From Methanocellales archaeon (GTDB taxonomy: Archaea > Halobacteriota > UBA148 > JAUWXC01), in NCBI GenBank assembly GCA_030616565.1, contig JAUWXC010000055.1:1-5710 (forward strand): 5,710 nucleotides of DNA, given 5' to 3'. Shown one piece after another: positions 1 through 5,710 of this stretch (the first letter of the stretch is position 1; every line of letters starts with the position of its first letter). A program made the translations under genes and the position numbers. The notes beneath the pieces are model-generated. The model had not been told where the DNA came from. It searched no databases and worked only from the letters and a program-made list of their open reading frames with translations.

Positions 1-510
1 ATAGAGGCGGCAATTGCCAACGATCTAACGCCGGTCAAGCTGAACGTGGTCGTCATGAGATGTGTCAATGATCACGAGATAGAGGAGATGATTCACTTTG
101 CCGGTGAAAAAGGCACGATACTCCAGCTGATCGAGCTTGAAACAGATGGGGGTTGTAAAAGCGGAAAATTGTATGAGAAATATCACTATGACTTTGCTCC
201 TATTGAGAGGGGACTAAAAAGAGATGCGATCAAGGTTGTGGAGAGGGAATTGCACAGGCGCCGCAAATACTTCATCGAAAATGGTAGCAACGTCACCGAG
301 GTGGAGGTCGTAAAACCCATGTACAATACCACCTTCTGCGGAAATTGCACCAGGATACGGGTGACGTCTGACGGTAAATTGAAGCCCTGTCTGCTCAGGA
401 ATGGCAACCTTGTCGATATAGTAGGACCCATCAGGAGTGGCGCGTCTGATGAGGAGTTGACAGAAATATTCAAGAAAGCGATACTGCTACGAGAGCCATT
501 CTGGAGGTGA
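1..510 (+). CDS. moaA: GTP 3',8-cyclase MoaA, C-terminal part (5' end outside window)
   Basis: This is the radical-SAM enzyme that, with MoaC, converts GTP to cyclic pyranopterin monophosphate, the first step of molybdenum cofactor synthesis in the cytoplasm. The frame is open from base 1, and the residues before the first ATG (position 46), IEAAIANDLTPVKLNVVVM, are typical MoaA sequence, so the gene continues upstream and ATG 46 is not the start. The N-terminal radical-SAM CxxxCxxC motif is therefore not visible. The C-terminal GTP-side [4Fe-4S] site is present as C-x2-C-x13-C (codons 337, 346 and 388), with the TRIR arginines that in this family contact GTP. The protein ends in REPFWR and lacks the terminal Gly-Gly known from bacterial and human MoaA. 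It runs into moaE with a 4-base gap, and its last codons contain the moaE ribosome-binding site. Identity is secure; the missing tail may be a lineage trait. Confidence 0.96.
   Translation: MEAAIANDLTPVKLNVVVMRCVNDHEIEEMIHFAGEKGTILQLIELETDGGCKSGKLYEKYHYDFAPIERGLKRDAIKVVERELHRRRKYFIENGSNVTEVEVVKPMYNTTFCGNCTRIRVTSDGKLKPCLLRNGNLVDIVGPIRSGASDEELTEIFKKAILLREPFWR
503..510 (+). promoter_or_regulatory. Strong Shine-Dalgarno site deciding the TTG start of the moaE-like gene
   Basis: GGAGGTGA is a full match to the anti-Shine-Dalgarno end of archaeal 16S rRNA. It lies inside the last codons of moaA, ending with the moaA stop, four bases before TTG at 515. It supports TTG as the true start, since no ATG or GTG is better placed, and implies that translation of the two genes is coupled. 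Confidence 0.8.
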
Positions 511-514
511 AAAG

Positions 515-868
515 TTGCCAACGATTCATAATCTCATAGAGGAGGTAAAATCCAATCCTCGGATAAATAAGGCCGGAATGATTCTGTGCCATAACGGCAT
601 AGTCCGCGGATTTTCTAGGGACGGAAAAGAGGTTTCAAAACTGAGCATCAAAGTGGATAGGAGAAGATTGGAAGAAATAGTAAGTGAGGCAAGGAAAAAG
701 CCGGGCATCGTTGACGTCAAGGCACACGTGAATGAAGGCGAACTTAACGTGGGAGATGATGTCATGCTGGTGGTCATAGCAGGCGATGTTCGCGATAATA
801 CATTTCCCGTGCTACAAGAAGTTGTGAATGATATCAAAAAATCGGTTTTAGAGAAAGAGGAGTTCTGA
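515..868 (+). CDS. moaE: MoaE-like molybdopterin synthase catalytic subunit, short archaeal form
   Basis: Probable large subunit of molybdopterin synthase, which transfers sulfur from MoaD thiocarboxylate to cyclic pyranopterin monophosphate to form the dithiolene. The 117-residue protein starts at TTG, chosen because a full GGAGGTGA site lies four bases upstream. Family landmarks are the GIVRG stretch (28-32, matching GKVRN of E. coli MoaE), the EEIVSEARKKPGIVDVKAHVNEGEL region (53-77), GDDVMLVV (80-87) and AGDVRDNTF (89-97). By eye, R31, R93 and K108 match catalytic-pocket R39, R104 and K119 of E. coli, but the position of His103 is Val92. The C-terminus after K108 is much shorter than the roughly 150-residue bacterial protein and lacks the APFWKRE motif; K114 may or may not replace K126. 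No moaD is present in the window. The stop overlaps the moaC start (TGATG). The family call is good; full catalytic activity is inferred. Confidence 0.8.
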   Translation: MPTIHNLIEEVKSNPRINKAGMILCHNGIVRGFSRDGKEVSKLSIKVDRRRLEEIVSEARKKPGIVDVKAHVNEGELNVGDDVMLVVIAGDVRDNTFPVLQEVVNDIKKSVLEKEEF

Positions 869-1323
869 TGTCATCCGAGAAAGGCGGAATTAAAATGGTC
901 GACGTGGGACAGAAACCCGATGTGCAGAGGACTGCGACCGCAAGAGGGGAGATAAAACTCAAGCCCAGCACGATAGAGAGGATAAAAAGTGGCGAGATCA
1001 AAAAGGGGGATGTGCTGTCGGCAGCCCAACTTGCAGCGATCATGGCAGTCAAGAAGACCCCCGAATTCAGACCCCTGTGCCATCCCATTCCTATACCGAG
1101 CGTAGACGTCAATTTTGAAATTGAAAAGGATAGAATTACATGCTATTGTAGTGTCTGCGCCCACTACAAGACCGGCGTTGAGATGGAGGCGCTGTGTGGT
1201 GTGGCGGCTGTATTGCTGACGATATGGGACATGGTCAAATATCTGGAGAAGGACGAGAGCGGGCAGTATCCCACCACGAGGATTGAGGGCATAGAAGTGG
1301 TGGAGAAGGTGAAGGGTAAATGA
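868..1323 (+). CDS. moaC: Cyclic pyranopterin monophosphate synthase MoaC
   Basis: MoaC rearranges the 3',8-cyclo-GTP product of MoaA into cyclic pyranopterin monophosphate. The 151-residue protein has the whole family pattern: MVDV (10-13), KKGDV (45-49), PLCHP (69-73), TGVEMEAL (102-109) and TIWDMVK (118-124). Aligned by eye with E. coli MoaC, all active-site residues are kept: R21, K46, H72, E105, E107, D121 and K124 (E. coli R26, K51, H77, E112, E114, D128 and K131). The ATG at 868 overlaps the moaE stop as TGATG and has an AGAGGAG element five bases upstream. An in-frame ATG at 895 begins right at the conserved MVDV and is a possible alternative, but no good ribosome site precedes it. 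The 3' end overlaps moaB by four bases. Identity is very secure and the gene looks intact. Confidence 0.97.
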   Translation: MSSEKGGIKMVDVGQKPDVQRTATARGEIKLKPSTIERIKSGEIKKGDVLSAAQLAAIMAVKKTPEFRPLCHPIPIPSVDVNFEIEKDRITCYCSVCAHYKTGVEMEALCGVAAVLLTIWDMVKYLEKDESGQYPTTRIEGIEVVEKVKGK

Positions 1324-1817
1324 ATGACGACCACAAGTGTCATGCGCTGGGAAACGTGCGATGTGCGGTCATTACCATCAGCGATACGAGGACCGAGGAA
1401 ACGGATGATTCAGGAAAGCTGATTAAAAAATTGTTAGAGGAAAATGGTCATCCTGTAGTTGACTATTGCATCCTAAAGGATGAACTGGAAGACATTAAAA
1501 GAACAGTAGCGGAGCTGCTCGATTCAGATGTACAGGCAATCATCACGAATGGTGGCACCGGAATCAGCAAGAGGGATGTCACTGTTGAAGCGGTTTCCGG
1601 GTTGCTCGACAAAACACTGGACGGGTTTGGTGACCTTTTCAGAATGCTCAGTTATGAAGAGGTTGGCAGCAGGGCGATGATGAGTCGTGTGTTTGCCGGC
1701 GCAGCAAAGGGCAAAATTGTAATCTGCATGCCTGGGTCTGTGGACGCCGTCGAATTGGGCATGAAAAAGTTGGTCATTCCTGAGTTAGGACATATAGTGT
1801 GGGAGGCAAACCGATGA
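1320..1817 (+). CDS. moaB: Molybdopterin adenylyltransferase MoaB (MoaB/Mog family)
   Basis: Archaeal MoaB proteins adenylate molybdopterin using ATP, giving the activated intermediate that MoeA uses for metal insertion. The 165-residue protein is a single MoCF_biosynth (MPT-binding) domain. It shows CAVITISDTR (15-24), TNGGTGISKRDVT (76-88, the nucleotide/pterin loop with an Asp at 86), GFGDLFRMLSYEEVGSRAMMSR (102-123) and MPGS (137-140). These spacings match MoaB/Mog rather than the three-domain MoeA. The start ATG overlaps the moaC stop (ATGA), with AAGGTGA seven bases upstream inside moaC. Its stop TGA overlaps the start of moeA, so the adenylating and metal-inserting enzymes are probably translated in a coupled way. 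MoaB versus MogA naming is by archaeal convention; the reaction is inferred from the Pyrococcus homologue. Confidence 0.94.
   Translation: MNDDHKCHALGNVRCAVITISDTRTEETDDSGKLIKKLLEENGHPVVDYCILKDELEDIKRTVAELLDSDVQAIITNGGTGISKRDVTVEAVSGLLDKTLDGFGDLFRMLSYEEVGSRAMMSRVFAGAAKGKIVICMPGSVDAVELGMKKLVIPELGHIVWEANR
1801..1806 (+). promoter_or_regulatory. Ribosome-binding site that places the moeA start at 1814
   Basis: GGGAGG sits seven bases before ATG 1814 and ten before the adjacent in-frame ATG 1817. An upstream in-frame GTG at 1799 would place this element inside the coding sequence and would add five residues with no family support. The site therefore favours ATG 1814, with 1817 as a close alternative. 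Confidence 0.65.
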
Positions 1818-3022
1818 TGCGACCTTTCAGGTCTCTGATATCCCTGGAGGAGGCATTGGAAATCGTAAAGGGCGCTATTAACCCCATTGCTAGAACAGAG
1901 GATATTCTCATCAGCGATGCAAACGGGCGGGTGCTGGCAGAAGACGTAATAGCTAACATGGACGTCCCTCCATTCGACAGGGCTGCAATGGATGGCTACG
2001 CCGTTAGGGCAGAGGACACATATGGTGCGAATCAGTTTAACCCAATGACGTTAAAATTAATCGACGTTGTGCGCGCCGGTGAGATTAGTAAGAAAAAAGT
2101 TGGTGCCAATGAGTGCATTCAGATTGCAACGGGGTGCAAGATGCCTCCTGGCGCTGATGCGGTGGCGATGGTTGAGCATAGTGAACAATGTGAGAGTAAA
2201 ATAAAACTCTTCAAGCCCGTGCACCCAGAAGAGAGCGTCTCCGGGAAGGGAGAGGATATATCCGCGGGCAGTCCTGTGCTCGGCGTCGGAGAGTGCCTAA
2301 ATCCAAGCAGGGTGGGTACGCTGGCCGCGCTAGGAATTCAAAAGGTTCGCGTATATGAAAGACCAGAAGTGGCGATCGTCCCAACTGGAAGCGAGGTTGC
2401 AAATCTCGGTTGTGAACTGAAGAATGGCCAGGTGTATGATATCAATTCGTACACGCTATCGGCAATTGTGAGAGAGAGCGGTTGCATCCCTGTCAAGTTT
2501 GATGTAGCTCCGGATAATTACGAGGATGTTCGCAATGCGATGGTTAATGCTCTGAAATATGATATGGTCGTTTTTTCTGGTGGAAGCTCGGTGGGAGAGA
2601 GCGATATACTGTGCGATGTCATCCAAGAGTTAGGGGGCATACTGTTTCATGGCGTTCAAATTAAGCCAGGAAAACCAATCCTGTTCGGAGTTGTTAGAGA
2701 CAAACCGGTATTCGGAATACCTGGGTATCCAACATCCTGCCTGAGCAATGGTTATCGCTTCCTGCTTCCGGCAGTCAGGCAACTGGCAGGGCTGCCAAAG
2801 AGGAAGGATATAGTGGTGCGTTCAAAACTTGCGCAACGCGTCGTCTCCACACTAGGACGGAGCCAATTTTTGACTGTCAGGTTAGAAGATGGGTTTGCAC
2901 ATCCCGTTTTCAAAGAGTCGGGTGCGATAACGAGCATGGCGGATGCCGACGGATATGTGGATATTCCTGCAAACGTGGATTTGCTCGAAAAGGGCGAGGA
3001 AGTGGACGTGATATTGCTGTAG
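1814..3022 (+). CDS. moeA: Molybdopterin molybdenumtransferase MoeA
   Basis: MoeA takes adenylated molybdopterin and molybdate (or tungstate) and inserts the metal, releasing AMP. The protein has 402 residues from ATG 1814, close to the usual ~400, with the normal order: MoeA_N domain (about 1-165) containing PPFDRAAMDGYAVR (52-65) and ATGCKMPPGADAV (105-117), the MoCF_biosynth domain (about 175-310) with PTGSEV (190-195), SGGSSVGESD (255-264) and PGYPTS (303-308), and a MoeA_C beta domain (about 325-400). The conserved acidic residues D60 in AMDGYA and D264 in GESD are present. There is no C-terminal LysR-type or periplasmic-binding extension such as some archaeal MoeA paralogues carry. The start overlaps the moaB stop. 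ATG 1814 is preferred to GTG 1799 because GGGAGG lies at the right distance. Many archaea have two MoeA copies; whether this one serves Mo or W cannot be read from the sequence. Confidence 0.96.
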   Translation: MMRPFRSLISLEEALEIVKGAINPIARTEDILISDANGRVLAEDVIANMDVPPFDRAAMDGYAVRAEDTYGANQFNPMTLKLIDVVRAGEISKKKVGANECIQIATGCKMPPGADAVAMVEHSEQCESKIKLFKPVHPEESVSGKGEDISAGSPVLGVGECLNPSRVGTLAALGIQKVRVYERPEVAIVPTGSEVANLGCELKNGQVYDINSYTLSAIVRESGCIPVKFDVAPDNYEDVRNAMVNALKYDMVVFSGGSSVGESDILCDVIQELGGILFHGVQIKPGKPILFGVVRDKPVFGIPGYPTSCLSNGYRFLLPAVRQLAGLPKRKDIVVRSKLAQRVVSTLGRSQFLTVRLEDGFAHPVFKESGAITSMADADGYVDIPANVDLLEKGEEVDVILL

Positions 3023-3030
3023 GTGACATT

Positions 3031-4735
<1,705 letters not shown>

Positions 4736-4741
4736 GGTAAG

Positions 4742-5566
4742 ATGTTAGAGCGCTCTAAATTGACTCTTAAAATGAGCCAAGAAAAGACCATATTGATTTT
4801 CACACTTCTTGGAGCCATCATCTTGGCTTTTATCGTAATTCCGATAGCCAACACGATTGCTACCCAAGTCATTCTTGACGCGGATGCTTTGATAAAAACC
4901 GCTAAAGACGTGGCTGTTTTAAAATCCATCTGGTTAAGCATTTATGCTGCATTTCTGGCTACGTTAATCGCTCTTATTCTTGGCGTTCCTTTGGCATACC
5001 TGTTAGCAAGGAGAGATTTTTGGGGAAAGGGGAGCATAGAGAGCATAATAGATGTCCCCATTGTAATCCCTCATACAGTGGCTGGCATAGCGCTACTCAC
5101 CGTGTTTGGATCCCATGGATTGATTGGCTATCCCCTGTCCAATTATATTGGGTTTGTAGATGCTTTGCCTGGAATTGTAGTTGCAATGCTCTTTGTCTCT
5201 GTTCCTTTCCTGATAAATTCCGCCAGAGAGGGATTCGAAAGCGTTGACCCAAGATTGGAGAACGTTGCGCGATCGCTTGGTGCCTCAAGATGGAGGGCCA
5301 TTTGTAAGGTAACTATTCCCCTTGCTTCTCGCCACATATTGGTCGGGGCGATTATGAGCTGGGCCAGGGCGATAAGCGAGTTTGGGGCAGTGGTTATTAT
5401 AGCATACTACCCAATGATTGCATCTACACTGACATATGAGAGATTTTTGTCTGAGGGGCTATCCGCCTCAAGACCGGTTGCAGTTTTACTGATGGTCGTT
5501 TGTTTATTGGTATTCATCCTTTTGAGAACGGTTTCCGCAAGGTGGGGAAGATATGATAGAGATTAA
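4742..5566 (+). CDS. wtpB: Tungstate/molybdate ABC transporter permease WtpB (ModB)
   Basis: This is the integral membrane subunit that forms the homodimeric channel for the oxyanion. The 274-residue protein has six likely membrane segments: about 17-40, 60-89, 101-122, 138-161, 199-221 and 245-263. The cytoplasmic coupling (EAA) loop is clear as [20 protein letters not shown] (173-192) followed by P193-L194, the surface that docks on the ATPase. [15 protein letters not shown] (206-220) is a typical ModB/CysT-type family stretch. The start at ATG 4742 is six bases after the wtpA stop, with GAGGT only three bases before ATG, a short spacing; an in-frame ATG at 4772 lacks any ribosome site. Its 3' end overlaps wtpC by 14 bases. 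GC content is visibly lower here than in the moa genes (for example 22 of 60 bases G or C at 4921-4980), with more CTT, TTA, TCT and GCT codons. Part of that reflects hydrophobic residues. Identity is secure from motifs and neighbours. Confidence 0.94.
   Translation: MLERSKLTLKMSQEKTILIFTLLGAIILAFIVIPIANTIATQVILDADALIKTAKDVAVLKSIWLSIYAAFLATLIALILGVPLAYLLARRDFWGKGSIESIIDVPIVIPHTVAGIALLTVFGSHGLIGYPLSNYIGFVDALPGIVVAMLFVSVPFLINSAREGFESVDPRLENVARSLGASRWRAICKVTIPLASRHILVGAIMSWARAISEFGAVVIIAYYPMIASTLTYERFLSEGLSASRPVAVLLMVVCLLVFILLRTVSARWGRYDRD
5539..5544 (+). promoter_or_regulatory. Ribosome-binding site for wtpC inside wtpB
   Basis: AAGGTG lies eight bases before ATG 5553, within the last codons of wtpB. 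It supports that ATG as the wtpC start and a 14-base overlap with the permease gene, consistent with balanced production of the two transporter subunits. Confidence 0.55.
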
Positions 5567-5710
5567 GGGTTTATCTAAAAACTGGAAGGGGTTTTCTCTT
5601 AAAAATATAAACCTAAAGGTGGAAAAAGAGGAATATTTTACCATTTTGGGTCCCACCGCCGCGGGAAAGACGCTTCTGCTCGAATTGATAGCGGGGTTTT
5701 GTGAGCCAAA
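5553..5710 (+). CDS. wtpC: Tungstate/molybdate ABC transporter ATP-binding protein WtpC (ModC), N-terminal part (cut by window end)
   Basis: This is the ATPase subunit that powers oxyanion import by WtpA-WtpB. Only the first 52 codons are in the window, in the frame beginning at ATG 5553: [11 protein letters not shown] at the N-terminus, a beta-strand region ([17 protein letters not shown]), and the Walker A motif GPTAAGKT at residues 33-40, followed by LLLELIAGF (41-49). This matches the N-terminus of archaeal ModC/WtpC ATPases. The third variable Walker A position is Ala where Gly or Ser is commoner in this family; the essential Gly-Lys-Thr is intact. The Q-loop, signature motif, Walker B and any C-terminal molybdate-binding regulatory domain lie downstream and cannot be judged. 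Strongly supported by the adjoining wtpA and wtpB and the ribosome site within wtpB. Confidence 0.92.
   Translation, partial: MIEIKGLSKNWKGFSLKNINLKVEKEEYFTILGPTAAGKTLLLELIAGFCEP

Noticed and set aside
834..1164. Minus-strand open frames (92 and 97 residues) opposite moaC
   Set aside because: moaC is unambiguous on the plus strand with every catalytic residue; the antisense frames have no family features and no ribosome site of note.
1799..1813. GTG at 1799 as the moeA start
   Set aside because: It would put the GGGAGG ribosome site inside the coding region and add a short non-conserved extension; ATG 1814 has the right spacing.
5020..5247. 75-residue plus-strand frame inside wtpB, rich in Cys, His and Trp
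   Set aside because: It might look like a small zinc-binding protein, but it is an out-of-frame reading of the permease, which has clear membrane segments and the EAA loop.
5649..5672. Ala in the Walker A motif of WtpC (GPTAAGKT) as a sign of a dead ATPase
   Set aside because: The changed residue is in the variable part of GxxxxGK(T/S); the essential Gly-Lys-Thr is intact, so loss of activity is not supported.

Overview
The window is a single-strand, tightly packed archaeal gene cluster. It couples molybdenum/tungsten cofactor (pyranopterin) biosynthesis to high-affinity uptake of the metal oxyanion. I see nine genes, all on the + strand: moaA (3' part only), moaE-like, moaC, moaB, moeA, mobB (fused to an Fe-S cysteine domain), wtpA, wtpB and wtpC (5' part only). 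Both ends of the window cut through genes, so the cluster continues in both directions.

The host is most likely a euryarchaeon (Halobacteriota-like: methanogen, methane/alkane-oxidising or Archaeoglobus-related). The evidence is family type: the transporter proteins resemble the Archaeoglobus-type ModA/WtpA-ModB-ModC set, moaE is a short archaeal-looking form, MobB carries a C-terminal 4Fe-4S-type cysteine motif, and arginine codons are mostly AGA/AGG. Shine-Dalgarno sites of the GGAGGTGA type and use of TTG as a start fit but do not discriminate. I cannot name a species from sequence alone.

Layout: positions 1-3022 hold the pterin part of the pathway. MoaA and MoaC make cyclic pyranopterin monophosphate from GTP, the MoaE-like protein is the candidate catalytic subunit for inserting the dithiolene sulfurs, MoaB adenylates molybdopterin, and MoeA inserts the metal. 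Positions 3031-3723 hold MobB, which points to a guanine-dinucleotide form of the cofactor. Positions 3728-5710 hold the oxyanion ABC importer: lipoprotein binding protein, membrane permease and ATPase. The largest gap between genes is 8 bases, and several stops and starts overlap (moaE/moaC, moaC/moaB, moaB/moeA, wtpB/wtpC), which suggests one transcript with translational coupling. No internal promoter, terminator, RNA gene, repeat, CRISPR or mobile element was found, and no stretch longer than 8 bases lies outside genes.

The points most worth a second look are the MobB-FeS fusion, the reduced active site of the MoaE-like protein together with the absence of moaD in the window, the missing C-terminal Gly-Gly of MoaA, and a drop in GC content across wtpB and wtpC. 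I do not see a wholly new system: this is a recognisable pathway with some archaeal peculiarities.
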